From [Actinomadura] parvosata subsp. kistnae (GTDB taxonomy: Bacteria; Actinomycetota; Actinomycetes; Streptosporangiales; Streptosporangiaceae), in the NCBI RefSeq assembly GCF_900323885.1, contig NZ_OOHJ01000023.1, positions 458,932 through 522,931 on the forward strand: a DNA stretch of 64,000 nucleotides, in the 5' to 3' direction. A program made the position numbers and the translations under genes. Positions 8,964-17,853 of the stretch are shown here, one piece after another (within the stretch, counting starts at the first letter, position 1; every line of letters begins with the position of its first letter). The notes beneath the pieces were generated by a model that did no database searches, was not told the origin of the DNA, and saw only the letters and a list, made by a program, of their open reading frames with translations.

Positions 8964-9583
8964 GGTCGCGGGCTCCTTCTGTGCTCGGCGAGCAGCGCGT
9001 ACAGGGTGGATCGGGAGATCTTGAGCGCGCCGGCGACGACGGGGACGGCGCGGCGCACGGCGAAGACGCCCGCCGCGTCGAGCTCGGCCAGCAGGGCGAG
9101 CCGGTCGTCGCGGGTGAGGCGCTCGGCCGGACGCCCGTGCTCGCGGACGTACGCGCCGACGATCTGGTGCACCCGCTCGGCCCAGTCCTGCTCGAACAGG
9201 GCCTCGGGGCGGGGCGCGGTCGGCGCGGCGAACGCGGCCAGCAGCGCGGCGGCCTGTTCGAGCGGGGTGCGGTCGAGGTTGACGCAGAGCACGGCCGACG
9301 GCTCGCCGTCGTCGTCGCGCAGCACGGCGCTGACGGAGGACAGCCGCCGCCCGTCGGACAGCAGCTTCTCGTACGGGCCGTAGACGTCGTCGCCGGCCGG
9401 GTCGAGGCGCTTCAGCTCGCCGAGCATCGACGGGTCGCCGGTGGCGCGCCTGGACAGGGGGTTCCACACGGCGAGGACGCGGTCGGTGGCGGCGTCGTGC
9501 AGGACCACTTCGGCGTGCGGCGCGAGCAGCCGGGCGATGGCCGCGCCGACCGGCGACCACCTCCGCACGCGGGGATCCGTCAT
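8960..9583 (-). CDS. YheO/DauR-like PAS and helix-turn-helix regulator
   Basis: A 207-residue protein. Residues 10-115 match the YheO-like PAS domain (LLAPHAEVVLHD, SSVSAVLRDDDGEPSAVLCVNLD). Residues 155-205 match the HTH_22 DNA-binding domain, with the recognition segment GALKISRSTLYALLAEHRR. DauR-type members control D-amino-acid dehydrogenase genes. The frame extends upstream, but ATG 9583 starts the conserved region. Its end overlaps the aminotransferase start (ATGA), so both are one transcript. The opposite-strand gene at 9693 is divergent. Confidence 0.8.
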   Translation of the reverse strand: MTDPRVRRWSPVGAAIARLLAPHAEVVLHDAATDRVLAVWNPLSRRATGDPSMLGELKRLDPAGDDVYGPYEKLLSDGRRLSSVSAVLRDDDGEPSAVLCVNLDRTPLEQAAALLAAFAAPTAPRPEALFEQDWAERVHQIVGAYVREHGRPAERLTRDDRLALLAELDAAGVFAVRRAVPVVAGALKISRSTLYALLAEHRRSPRP

Positions 9584-9639
9584 GGTCGGATGGTACGTCC
9601 ACCTCGGACATTCCGTCCAATTCGTCGGATTGCCAACAG

Positions 9640-9685
9640 TTCTTCGCGAACAACCCTTTGCGAAGAAGTGTTTGCGGTCTAGGCT
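9640..9685 (+). promoter_or_regulatory. promoter and inverted-repeat operator of the ArsR-type gene
   Basis: TTCTTCGC (9640-9647) and GCGAAGAA (9660-9667) form a perfect inverted repeat with a 12-base spacer. A plausible -35 TTGCGA (9658-9663) and -10 TAGGCT (9680-9685) follow with 16 bases between them, placing the transcript start next to the ATG at 9693, so the mRNA is probably leaderless. The operator overlaps the -35, which fits autorepression by the ArsR-type protein. Confidence 0.55.
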
Positions 9686-9692
9686 CCGGAAC

Positions 9693-10274
9693 ATGAACGA
9701 ACCCGACAAGAGCGTCGTCGTCCTCGACGCGCGCGGCCTGCGGGCCCTGGCCCACCCCGTCCGCGTCCAGCTCGTGGACCTGCTGCGCAAGCACGGCCCG
9801 TCCACCGCCACCCGCCTGGCCGAGCGCCTGGGCGTGAACTCCGGCACGGCCAGCTACCACCTGCGCCGGCTCGGCGCGGCCGGGTTCGTGGAGGAGGACC
9901 TGGAGCGCGGCAACGCGCGCGAGCGGTGGTGGCGCTCGGTGCACCGCATCACCCGGCTGACCGGCGAGGAGCTGGCCGAGCGGGAGCCGGAGGCGGTGCT
10001 GGCGTACATGCAGTCGATCGCCGCCCTCTACAACCTGCGCGTCCAGCGGGCGCTGAACGAGATGCAGACCATGCCGAGGGAGTGGCGCGGCATCCTCGAC
10101 CTCAGCTCGTACGCGCTGCGCCTGACCCCCGAGGAGGGCCTGCGGCTGCGCGAGGAGCTGGGCGAGGTCATCTCCCGCTACCGCAGGGACGTACCCGGCG
10201 AGGCGGCCCCCGACGGCGCGGCCCGGGTCTCGCTCATCACCGAGGTCCTGCCGGAGCCGCTGGAGGAGCCGTGA
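9693..10274 (+). CDS. ArsR-family winged-helix regulator
   Basis: A 193-residue regulator. Residues 10-80 form the winged helix: RALAHPVRVQLVDLLRKHG, then ATRLAERLGVNSGTASYHLRRL as the recognition helix region. The C-terminal half is helical and probably dimerises or binds a ligand. No cysteine metal site of the classical ArsR type is visible. It is translationally coupled (GTGA overlap) to an MFS transporter, the usual arrangement for a repressor of a drug or metabolite exporter. Confidence 0.85.
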   Translation: MNEPDKSVVVLDARGLRALAHPVRVQLVDLLRKHGPSTATRLAERLGVNSGTASYHLRRLGAAGFVEEDLERGNARERWWRSVHRITRLTGEELAEREPEAVLAYMQSIAALYNLRVQRALNEMQTMPREWRGILDLSSYALRLTPEEGLRLREELGEVISRYRRDVPGEAAPDGAARVSLITEVLPEPLEEP

Positions 10275-11560
10275 CGTCCCGGTCGTTAGCGGGCGTGCTG
10301 GCGGCCATCGCGGTGGCGCTGACCGGGACCCGGGTCTCGGCGATCGCGCTGCCCTGGTTCGTGTACGTCAGCACCGGCAGCGCCGTGTACACGGGGATGG
10401 TGACGTTCGCCGAGATGGCCCCGTACGTGCTGGTCAAGGCGCTGGCCGGGCCGATGCTCGACCGGGTCGGGCCGCGGCGCGTCTCCTGGGCGGCCGACGT
10501 GGTGAGCGCGGCGGCGGCCGGCGCGCTGGTGCTGCTGCACGCGCTCGTCGCGCTGCCGCCGGGCGCCCTCGTCGCGCTGGTCGCGGTGATCGGGGCGGCG
10601 CGGGGGCCGGGCGACCTGGCCAAGGAGATCATGATCCCGGAGGCGGCCGAACGCGGGCGGGTGCCGCTGGAGCGGGCCACCGGCCTCATGGGCGTCACCG
10701 AACGGCTGGCCCAGACGGCGGGCCCGGCGGCCGGCGGCGCGATCGTCCTGGCGGTCGGGCCGATGGCGAGCCTGGGCGTGAGCGCCGGCTGCTTCGCGCT
10801 GGGCTCGTTGATCGTGGCCTGGGCGCTGCCGGCCGGCATGGGTCACCGGGCGCCGGCGGCGTCACCCGCGCGGGAGGGCTACTGGCGGCGGTTCGGGCAG
10901 GGCCTGACGTTCCTGCGCGGCCAGCCGCTGCTGCTCGCCCTGGCCGTCGTGGTCGGCGTCACGAACCTGCTCGACGCCGCCTTCTCCCAGGTCCTCGTGA
11001 CCGTGTGGGCCAAGGAGTCCGGTCACGGGCCCGGCGTCGTGGGCCTGAACAGCAGCGTGATGGGCCTGACGGCGGTCGGCGGCAGCCTGCTCGCGGCGGC
11101 GCTGGCGCACCGGATGCGGCGGCGGCCGGTGTTCTTCGTGGCGTTCCTGCTGGCCGGGCCGCCACGCTTCCTCGCGCTGGCGGCCGGCCTGCCGGTGTGG
11201 GCGATCGTGGCGGTGTTCGCGGTGAGCGGGTTCGCCGGCGGCTTCCTCAACCCGATCCTGGGGGCGATCACGTACGAGCGGGTGCCGCGCGAGCTGCTGG
11301 GCCGGGTGGGCGCGCTGGGGACGTCGCTCGCGTGGGCGGGCATCCCCCTCGGCGGCCTGCTGGCCGGGGCGGCGGTGTCCCTGGCGGGCCTGGCGCCGGT
11401 GCTGCTGGCCTGCGGCACCGCGTACGCGCTGGTCACGAGCGTGACCGGCCTGCGCCGGGAATGGCGGGAAATGGACCGCCTCCGCGGCCGTCCGGCCGCC
11501 GCCCCAGTGCCAGGAGGAGGCACCGGGACACCGGCCGGAGGATCACACGGGCCCGGCTGA
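10271..11560 (+). CDS. MFS transporter, drug-efflux type
   Basis: A 429-residue membrane protein beginning at a GTG that overlaps the stop of the regulator gene. It has about 12 hydrophobic segments, the degenerate motif GPMLDRVGPRRVSW at the cytoplasmic loop 2-3, and a central charged loop near residues 193-205. It resembles the MFS_3/enterobactin exporter-like group. Coupling to the ArsR-type gene suggests ligand-induced export. The substrate is unknown. Confidence 0.8.
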   Translation: MTSRSLAGVLAAIAVALTGTRVSAIALPWFVYVSTGSAVYTGMVTFAEMAPYVLVKALAGPMLDRVGPRRVSWAADVVSAAAAGALVLLHALVALPPGALVALVAVIGAARGPGDLAKEIMIPEAAERGRVPLERATGLMGVTERLAQTAGPAAGGAIVLAVGPMASLGVSAGCFALGSLIVAWALPAGMGHRAPAASPAREGYWRRFGQGLTFLRGQPLLLALAVVVGVTNLLDAAFSQVLVTVWAKESGHGPGVVGLNSSVMGLTAVGGSLLAAALAHRMRRRPVFFVAFLLAGPPRFLALAAGLPVWAIVAVFAVSGFAGGFLNPILGAITYERVPRELLGRVGALGTSLAWAGIPLGGLLAGAAVSLAGLAPVLLACGTAYALVTSVTGLRREWREMDRLRGRPAAAPVPGGGTGTPAGGSHGPG

Positions 11561-11587
11561 GCGGGGTCTGGTGAATCAGGGTGCAGG

Positions 11588-13216
11588 TCAGCCGGTGACC
11601 ATGCCCTGGGCCAGGTCGGCCGCCGTCGCCTCGGGGTCGCGCAGCTCCGGTGGGCCGTAGCCGCCGCCTCCGCCCGACTCGCACCGCAGCACGTCCCCCG
11701 CCCTGACCGGCAGCGCGTTCGCCTTGAGCATCTCGCGTTCCCCGGGCGTGCCCGGGTTGAGGGTGACGCGCGGGGGTGCGCCCGCGTGGCCGCCGGCCAG
11801 GCCCCAGGCCGGGGTGACCGAGCGTTCGAACCACAGCGACAGCGACGTGTCGCCGCAGAACTCGTACTCCCGCACCACCCCGTTCCCGCCGCGCCACTGA
11901 CCGGCGCCGCCGGTGCCGGGGCGGATCTCGTAGCGGGTGACGCGGACGGGGAACAGGGTCTCCAGGACCTCGATCGGCATGTCGCGCAGCGAGCCGTTGA
12001 CGTTGTTGATCAGGCAGGTCTCGCCGTCGCCGCCGTCCCAGGCGCCCCAGCCGCCGACGGTGGCCTCCTGGGAGACGTACAGCTTGCCGGTGCGCGGGTC
12101 CGTGCCGGTGAACTGCACGATCATCGAGTCTCCGTACGAGGCCGCGGCCGCCTTGTCCGGCATCGCCGGGGCCAGGGCCTTGACCACCAGGTCGATGAGC
12201 AGCCCCAGGTGGGAGTAGTAGTACTGGCAGGCGGCGGGCGACTCGGCGGCCAGCATGGAGCCGGGCCTGGTCTCGACCGACAGGGGGCGGAAGGAGCCGC
12301 CGTTGAGCGGCACGTCGCCGGAGACCAGCAGCTTGTAGCCGACCCGGACGGCGGCCACGGCCTGGGCGGCGCCGCAGTTGATGGGGCCGAGCGCCTGGTC
12401 GGCGCAGTCGGTCAGGTCCACGTGCATGCTCTCGCCGGACACCGTGACGGTCACGGTCACGGGCAGCGGGGTGTGGAGGTCGATGCCGTCGTTGTCGAGG
12501 AAGCCGGAGGCCGCGTACACGCCGTCGGGGATGGCGGCGATGGCGGCGCGTTCCATGCGCTCGGTCTGGGCGAAGATCTCGTCGCGGGCGGCGTGCACCG
12601 CGTCCAGGCCCCAGCGGGAGACGATCTCGCGCAGCCGCCGCTGGCCGGTCATCGCGCAGCTCACCTGGGCGCGCAGGTCGCCGAGGGTGGCGTGGGGGAA
12701 GCGGACGTTGCGGGAGATGACCTCGTGCAGGTCGCGGCAGGGCTCGCCGCCCGCGTACACCTTCACCGGGCCCAGCCGCAGGCCCTCCTGGAAGATGGAG
12801 GTGGAGTCCATGGAGCCGCCGGGGTCCTTGGAGCCGACGTCCAGCCAGTGCGCCCGCGACGCGGCGAACCCGGCCAGTTCGCCGTCGCAGAAGATCGGCC
12901 CGTAGACGGTGACGTCGTTGAGGTGGGTGCCGCCGATGTAGGAGTCGTTGAGCACCCACACGTCGCCCTCCTGCCAGACCTCCCGCCCGTACAGGCGCTC
13001 GGTCTCGCGGGTGCACACCTCCAGGTTGCCGAGGAAGATCGGCAGCCCGGACGACTGGCCGAGCACGTTGTGGTCGCGGTCGAGCAGCGCGACGGCGCAG
13101 TCCTTGGCCTCGTAGATGACGGGGGTGTAGGAGCTGCGGATGAGGGTGGTGTTCATGTCCTCGGCGGCCTGGAGCAGCGCGCAGCGGATGATCTCTGTGG
13201 TGACGGGGTCGATCAC
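11588..13216 (-). CDS. hyuB: hydantoinase B/oxoprolinase family protein
   Basis: A 542-residue protein with the HyuB hallmarks: DPVTTEIIRCALLQAAEDMNTTL at the N-terminus, LNDSYIGGTHLNDVT, and the C-terminal glycine-rich end GGGGGYGPPELRDPEATAADLAQG. Together with HyuA it forms an ATP-dependent N-methylhydantoinase, acetophenone carboxylase or 5-oxoprolinase-type complex. It starts at GTG 13216, overlapping the hyuA stop (GTGA). Length is normal. The real substrate cannot be told from sequence. Confidence 0.88.
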   Translation of the reverse strand: MIDPVTTEIIRCALLQAAEDMNTTLIRSSYTPVIYEAKDCAVALLDRDHNVLGQSSGLPIFLGNLEVCTRETERLYGREVWQEGDVWVLNDSYIGGTHLNDVTVYGPIFCDGELAGFAASRAHWLDVGSKDPGGSMDSTSIFQEGLRLGPVKVYAGGEPCRDLHEVISRNVRFPHATLGDLRAQVSCAMTGQRRLREIVSRWGLDAVHAARDEIFAQTERMERAAIAAIPDGVYAASGFLDNDGIDLHTPLPVTVTVTVSGESMHVDLTDCADQALGPINCGAAQAVAAVRVGYKLLVSGDVPLNGGSFRPLSVETRPGSMLAAESPAACQYYYSHLGLLIDLVVKALAPAMPDKAAAASYGDSMIVQFTGTDPRTGKLYVSQEATVGGWGAWDGGDGETCLINNVNGSLRDMPIEVLETLFPVRVTRYEIRPGTGGAGQWRGGNGVVREYEFCGDTSLSLWFERSVTPAWGLAGGHAGAPPRVTLNPGTPGEREMLKANALPVRAGDVLRCESGGGGGYGPPELRDPEATAADLAQGMVTG

Positions 13217-15237
13217 GCGTTCACTTTCATGATGAGGAAGCCGTTGTCGTCCACGGTGGCCACGCAGCCGGGCGGGATGACCGTGGTCGCGGTCTCCTCC
13301 ACCACGATGGCGGGGCCGGCCAGCTCGCCCTCCAGGCCGGCGCGGCGCAGCACGGGGGTGCGGTGCACCGCGCCGTCGAAGATGACGTCCCGTACGTCGG
13401 GGGCCGCGCTCTCGGCGGTGACGGCGGCCGGGGCGGCGGTGCGCGGGAACGAGCCGAACCCGGTGCTGCGCAGCATGACCAGCTCGACGGGCGCCTCGGG
13501 GGTGGCGTGCCCGTACCGGGCGGTGTGCGCCTCGGCGTAGCGGGCGGCGAGCCGCGCGAGGAAGCCGGGCTCGGCCGGCTCGGCGGCGTCGCGCAGGGGG
13601 ATGGTGAGCGTGTAGTCCTGGCCTTCGTAGCGCAGGTCCACGGCGTGCTCCACCCGCCGCCGCTCGCCGGGAACGCCCTGCCCGGCGAGCGCGTCGAGCG
13701 CTTCCCGCTCCAATGCCGCGAGATTTCGGGACATGTCGGCGCCGTCGAGGGTGTCCTGCGGCCGGAAGTACGGATGCGTCAGATCCCTGCGTACCTCCGC
13801 CTCCAGCATCCCCCACGCCGAGAACGCCCCCGGGAAGCGCGGCACCACCACCTCGGAGATGCCCAGCTCCCGCGCGATGAACGCCGCGTGCATCGCCCCC
13901 GCCCCGCCGAACGCCACCAGCGCGAACTCCCGGGGCTCCACCCCGTGCTCCACCGTCAGCGTCCGGATCGCCTGCGCCATCTTGGCGTTGGCCACGTCGC
14001 AGATGCCCTCGGCCAGCGCCAGCGGATCCAGCCCCAGCTCCCCGGCCAGCTCCGCCACCGCCACGCCGGCGGCCTCGGTGTCCAGCGTCATCAGCCCGCC
14101 GGCGAACCACGCCGGATCCACCCGCCCCAGCACCACGTTCGCGTCGGTGACGGTCGGCTGGGTGCCGCCCCTGCCGTAGCAGGCCGGCCCCGGCACCGCG
14201 CCGGCCGACTCGGGGCCGACCCGCAGCGCCCCCGCCTCGGCGTAGGCGAGGGAGCCGCCGCCCGCGCCGATCGTGTGCAGGTTCACGATCGGCATCAGCA
14301 CCGGGTAGCCCTCGATGCGCGCCTCGCTGCTGACGTCGGGCCGGCCGTCCACGACCAGCGACACGTCGAACGACGTGCCGCCCATGTCCACGCAGATCAC
14401 GTTGCGGTGATCGAGCAGCCGGGAGGCGGCCACCCCGCCCATCGTCCCGCCGACCGGGCCCGACAGCAGCGTCTGCAGCGGGCGGCGCATCGCGTACGAG
14501 GCGTTGACCAGCCCGCCCGACGACTGCATCACGTGCACCGGCACCGCCAGCCCGCGCTCGGCGAAGCGCCGCTCGATCCCGGCCAGGTAGCGGCGCACCA
14601 CCGGCCCCGTGTACGCCTCCAGCACCGCCGACGACGTCCGCTCGTACTCCCGCCACTCCCGCGCCACCTCGTGCGAGAGCACCACCAGCACGTCCTCGCC
14701 CAGCTCGGCCCGCAGGATCTCGCCCGCCCTGACCTCGTGCGCCGGGTTGACGTAGGAGAACAGCAGGCAGACCGCCACCGCGTCGAACCCCTCGGCGCGC
14801 GCCCGCCGCGCCGCCGCCCGCACCGACTCCTCGTCCAGCGGCGCCAGCTCCCGCCCCTGGTAGTCGAGCCGGCCGCCGGCCTCCATGACGTCCTGGCGCG
14901 GCACCAGCGGCTCGGGCTTGCGGTAACGCAGGTCGAACATGCGGTCCCGGTTGCCCCGGGCGATCTGGTAGACGTCCCGCCCGCCCCTGCTCGCCAGCAG
15001 CAGCACCCGGGCGCCCTTGCGCTCCAGCAGCGCGTTGAGCCCCTGAGTGGTGCCGTGCACGAAGAACGAGATGCCGGCCGGATCGTCCACGACCCGGCCG
15101 AGCGCGGCGAACACGCCGTCGGCCAGATCCCCCGGAGTGGTGGGCGCCTTCGAGGCCGTCACGGCACCCGTCCGCTCGTCGTAGCACACGACGTCGGTGA
15201 AGGTGCCGCCGATGTCCATGGCGACGCGATAGCTCAT
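13213..15237 (-). CDS. hyuA: hydantoinase A/oxoprolinase family protein
   Basis: A 674-residue ATP-hydrolysing subunit. It opens with the actin-like phosphate motif MDIGGTFTDVV (from residue 7), then HGTTQGLNALLERKGA, SSGGLVNASYAMRRPLQTLLSGP and CVDMGGTSFDVSLV, all typical of HyuA. The C-terminal beta domain includes LRYEGQDYTLTIPL. ATG 15237 is preferred over an in-frame GTG at 15246. It is the first gene of the hyuA-hyuB operon, and a 23-base perfect palindrome lies 33 bases upstream. No dedicated regulator gene adjoins it. Confidence 0.9.
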   Translation of the reverse strand: MSYRVAMDIGGTFTDVVCYDERTGAVTASKAPTTPGDLADGVFAALGRVVDDPAGISFFVHGTTQGLNALLERKGARVLLLASRGGRDVYQIARGNRDRMFDLRYRKPEPLVPRQDVMEAGGRLDYQGRELAPLDEESVRAAARRARAEGFDAVAVCLLFSYVNPAHEVRAGEILRAELGEDVLVVLSHEVAREWREYERTSSAVLEAYTGPVVRRYLAGIERRFAERGLAVPVHVMQSSGGLVNASYAMRRPLQTLLSGPVGGTMGGVAASRLLDHRNVICVDMGGTSFDVSLVVDGRPDVSSEARIEGYPVLMPIVNLHTIGAGGGSLAYAEAGALRVGPESAGAVPGPACYGRGGTQPTVTDANVVLGRVDPAWFAGGLMTLDTEAAGVAVAELAGELGLDPLALAEGICDVANAKMAQAIRTLTVEHGVEPREFALVAFGGAGAMHAAFIARELGISEVVVPRFPGAFSAWGMLEAEVRRDLTHPYFRPQDTLDGADMSRNLAALEREALDALAGQGVPGERRRVEHAVDLRYEGQDYTLTIPLRDAAEPAEPGFLARLAARYAEAHTARYGHATPEAPVELVMLRSTGFGSFPRTAAPAAVTAESAAPDVRDVIFDGAVHRTPVLRRAGLEGELAGPAIVVEETATTVIPPGCVATVDDNGFLIMKVNA

Positions 15238-15269
15238 GGAATGCACCGTAAGGGGCGAATGGAGCGGCC

Positions 15270-15292
15270 GTGGTGTGCGGCCCGCACACCAC
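15270..15292. promoter_or_regulatory. palindromic operator candidate upstream of hyuA-hyuB
   Basis: GTGGTGTGCGG (15270-15280) and CCGCACACCAC (15282-15292) are perfect reverse complements around a single central C. The element is 33 bases upstream of the hyuA start, within the likely promoter. It also precedes, on the other side, the end of the small gene at 15322. Its symmetry and position suggest the site of a dimeric repressor or activator, which is not encoded next to it. Confidence 0.6.
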
Positions 15293-15321
15293 GACGCGCC
15301 CGGCAGTGCATCCCGCAGGGG

Positions 15322-15681
15322 TCAGTGGCCCGACTCGGCCAGGTGCTCACCCCCGACGGCCACCGGACGCTCCCCGGCGGCGGTGACCCTGGCGAGCATC
15401 GCGGCCACCTCCCGCCGCAACAGCGGGTCCGCCCGGAACTCCTCCATGATCGCGCTTCGCAACGCGGCCCGGCCCGACTCGTCGTCGGGCTTGGCGCCGG
15501 CCACCCGGCCGATCACCCCGTGGGCGCGCTCGTCTCCCCGGCCGAAGACCCGCTGCAGGATGCGCGAGCCGCGGGCCACCTCCGTGTCCGCGGCCAGCTC
15601 GCTGGTCTTGGCCAGCACACCCGTGCCGTAGGCGTCGATCGCCGCCGTGACGAAGGGCATGACGTCGTCCGCAGTGTCCAT
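15322..15681 (-). CDS. small protein of unknown function
   Basis: A 119-residue protein starting at ATG 15681 after GGGAGG. It is largely helical: a first helical block (DDVMPFVTAAIDAYGTGVLAK), a basic loop (SRILQRVFGRGDERAHG), a second helical block (AALRSAIMEEFRADPLLRRE) and a short C-terminal tail. No membrane segment, signal peptide or catalytic motif is visible. It lies upstream of hyuA on the same strand and divergent from yigZ. It recalls short actinobacterial adaptor modules, but I do not recognise the family. Confidence 0.65.
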   Translation of the reverse strand: MDTADDVMPFVTAAIDAYGTGVLAKTSELAADTEVARGSRILQRVFGRGDERAHGVIGRVAGAKPDDESGRAALRSAIMEEFRADPLLRREVAAMLARVTAAGERPVAVGGEHLAESGH

Positions 15682-15760
15682 GAGACCCTCCCGTAGGTCC
15701 TTACGGATGACGCGATGGTAGCTCGCGGAGCCGCGGCGGCGAGGGCATACCCTTGCGACT

Positions 15761-16381
15761 GTGCCTGCCCCGTACCTCACACTCAAGACCGTCGTCGAGC
15801 ACGAGACCGAGGCGCGGCGCTCGCGCTTCATCTGCGCGGTGGCCCCGGCGCGCACGGTCGAGGAGGCCGCCGCGTTCATCGCGCGGCGGCGCGCCGAGCA
15901 TCCCGCCGCCACCCACAACTGCACCGCGTACGTGATCGGGGAGCGCATCCAGAAGGGCGACGACGACGGCGAGCCGGGCGGCACCGCGGGCACGCCCATG
16001 GTGCAGGCGCTGGTGGGCCGCGGGTTCAGCGACGTGGTGGCGGTGGTGACGCGTTACTTCGGCGGCACCCTGCTCGGGGCGGGCGGGCTGGTGCGCGCCT
16101 ACGGCTCGGCCGTCACCGAGGCGCTCGACCGGGCCGAGCCCGTGCGCATGGTGCCGGCCAGGCTCGTGCGCGTGGCCGTCGCGCACGACCAGGCCGGGCG
16201 GGTGGAGAACGACCTGCGGGCCTCGCGCCACGCGGTGCGGGAGGTGACGTACGCGGGCGAGGTCACCTTCGACGTCGCGGTCGGCGCCGACGAGGTGGCC
16301 GCCTTCACCGACTGGGTGGCCACCCTGACGGCCGGCCGGGCCCGCGTGGACCTCGGCGAAGACCTCCACGTGCCGGCGTGA
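15761..16381 (+). CDS. yigZ: YigZ/IMPACT family protein
   Basis: A 206-residue protein. The N-terminal UPF0029 domain has HNCTAYVIGE, DDDGEPGGTAGTPM and VVAVVTRYFGGTLLGAGGLVRAY, nearly invariant in the YigZ/IMPACT family; the C-terminal ferredoxin-like domain (DUF1949) follows from about residue 135. The family is proposed to act in translation or nucleic-acid binding; its molecular role in bacteria is unsettled. GTG 15761 is the start; a -10-like CATACC/TACCCT at about 15746-15751 close to it suggests a leaderless transcript. Confidence 0.9.
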   Translation: MPAPYLTLKTVVEHETEARRSRFICAVAPARTVEEAAAFIARRRAEHPAATHNCTAYVIGERIQKGDDDGEPGGTAGTPMVQALVGRGFSDVVAVVTRYFGGTLLGAGGLVRAYGSAVTEALDRAEPVRMVPARLVRVAVAHDQAGRVENDLRASRHAVREVTYAGEVTFDVAVGADEVAAFTDWVATLTAGRARVDLGEDLHVPA

Positions 16382-16405
16382 GCCTCCACGCGCCTACCTG
16401 ACCGA

Positions 16406-17644
16406 TCAGCCTTCCAGGGCGTACTGCATCACGCGGAACTTCGCCTGCGCCTCGGCCAGCTCCGCCGCCGGGTCGGAGTCGCCCATGATGCCGCCGCCCG
16501 CGAACAGCCGCGCCCGCCGCCCCTGCACCTGCCCCGACCGCAGCGCGATGCCCCACTCGCCGTCGCCGTTGGCGTCGATCCAGCCGACGGGGCCGGCGTA
16601 ACCGGCGCGGTCCATGCCTTCCAGCTCGCGGATGACCTGGATCGCGGTCTTGGTCGGGGTGCCGCCGACGGCCGCCGTCGGGTGCATCGCGGCCACCACG
16701 TCGAGCACCGACGCCCCGTCGGCCAGCCGCCCGGTGACGTGGCTGGCCAGGTGCTGCACATTGGGCAGGACCAGCAGCTCGGGCTCGTCGGGCGTGGTGA
16801 GCGAGGAGCACAGGGGCGCCAGCGTGTGGCGCACGGAGGCGATCGCGCACTCGTGCTCGTGCCGGTCCTTCGCCGAGGCGAACAGCGCCGCACCGCGCGC
16901 GAGGTCGTCGGCGGGGCCGGTGCCGCGCGCGGTGGTGCCGGCCAGCACCAGCGACTCGATCTCCTGCCCCGTGCGCCGGATCAGCAGCTCGGGCGTGGCC
17001 CCGACCAGGCCCGCCACCGAGAACGTGTAGCACTCGGGGTAGCGGGCGGCCAGCCGCGACAGCAGCAGCCGCACGTCGATGGGCCGCTCGGCGGTGGCGA
17101 CGAGGTCGCGGGCCAGCACCACCTTCTCCAGCTCGCCCTCGCGGATGCGCCGCGCGGCCCGCGCCACCACGTGCTCCCACTCGGGGGCGGTGAGGCTGCC
17201 GTCACCGTAGCTGATGCGGCCCGGGTCGCGGACCGGGGTGAACGACTCCAGCGGCGCTTCGCCGACCGTGGTCAGCCAGGCGTGGCCGTCGCGGCGGGCG
17301 AGCACGGCCCGCGGGACCACGAGAACGGAGCCGTGGGAGTCTTCGTCGAAGGTGAAGCTGCCGAAGGCGACCGCGCCGGAGCCGGGGGTGCGTACGTCGT
17401 CGTGCACCTGCGCGTCCCCGAGCACGGTGGCCAGCCACTGGCGGGCCCAGGCGAACCGGCCGGGCCCCGGGGGCACGGCCACGCGGGCCGCCTCTCCCCA
17501 TCCGACGAGGCCCTCTCCATTCCTGATCCACGCGTAGGGGGCCGTACGGGGGAGGGAAGCCAGCAGGTCACCGGGGTCGCCAACAGGGGTGGTGCGAACC
17601 GGCAGCGGGCGGGTTGTTCCGAGCGCGACACTCACCCAAGACAC
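16406..17644 (-). CDS. isochorismate synthase
   Basis: A 412-residue chorismate-utilising enzyme of the MenF/DhbC type, converting chorismate to isochorismate for menaquinone or a catecholate siderophore. The C-terminal domain holds GELEKVVLARDL, VLAGTTARGTG, MHPTAAVGGTPT, GWIDANGDGEWGIALRSG and the closing GGGIMGDSDPAAELAE. The N-terminal region is the usual beta-rich part. The GTG at 17644 has no clear ribosome binding site; a GTG three codons further in is an alternative. No other men or siderophore biosynthesis gene is adjacent, so the pathway cannot be fixed. Confidence 0.88.
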   Translation of the reverse strand: MSWVSVALGTTRPLPVRTTPVGDPGDLLASLPRTAPYAWIRNGEGLVGWGEAARVAVPPGPGRFAWARQWLATVLGDAQVHDDVRTPGSGAVAFGSFTFDEDSHGSVLVVPRAVLARRDGHAWLTTVGEAPLESFTPVRDPGRISYGDGSLTAPEWEHVVARAARRIREGELEKVVLARDLVATAERPIDVRLLLSRLAARYPECYTFSVAGLVGATPELLIRRTGQEIESLVLAGTTARGTGPADDLARGAALFASAKDRHEHECAIASVRHTLAPLCSSLTTPDEPELLVLPNVQHLASHVTGRLADGASVLDVVAAMHPTAAVGGTPTKTAIQVIRELEGMDRAGYAGPVGWIDANGDGEWGIALRSGQVQGRRARLFAGGGIMGDSDPAAELAEAQAKFRVMQYALEG

Positions 17645-17745
17645 TCTATGCGGGAACTGAACACGTTCGACTCGGACCCCCGTGAATGCGGGGTTACGGG
17701 CAAAGAAGCCAGAAAAAACCGGGTGTCCAGGAGTATTGGGACGGA

Positions 17746-17760
17746 CCAGATTCGGTCTGG
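17746..17760. promoter_or_regulatory. inverted repeat between isochorismate synthase and lipase genes
   Basis: CCAGA (17746-17750) and TCTGG (17756-17760) flank TTCGG, giving a short 15-base inverted repeat in the 209-base divergent intergenic region. It may be an operator or a small hairpin; the arms are short, so support is weak. Confidence 0.3.
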
Positions 17761-17853
17761 CCTGTCAAGCGGCGATATGAAGTCGGTCCTGAACTGGCAG
17801 ACCTTGCCCCGAGGCCATGGTGAGCCGATCATCGGCTCCCTACCTTGGAGCCC

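Noticed and set aside
11786..15696. Long plus-strand frames opposite hyuA and hyuB
   Set aside because: They are antisense to well-supported genes and read as Arg/Gly/His/Pro-rich sequence without motifs.
17746..17760. tRNA or structured RNA around the CCAGA/TCTGG repeat
   Set aside because: No cloverleaf can be drawn and the stem is only five base pairs; kept only as a weak operator candidate.
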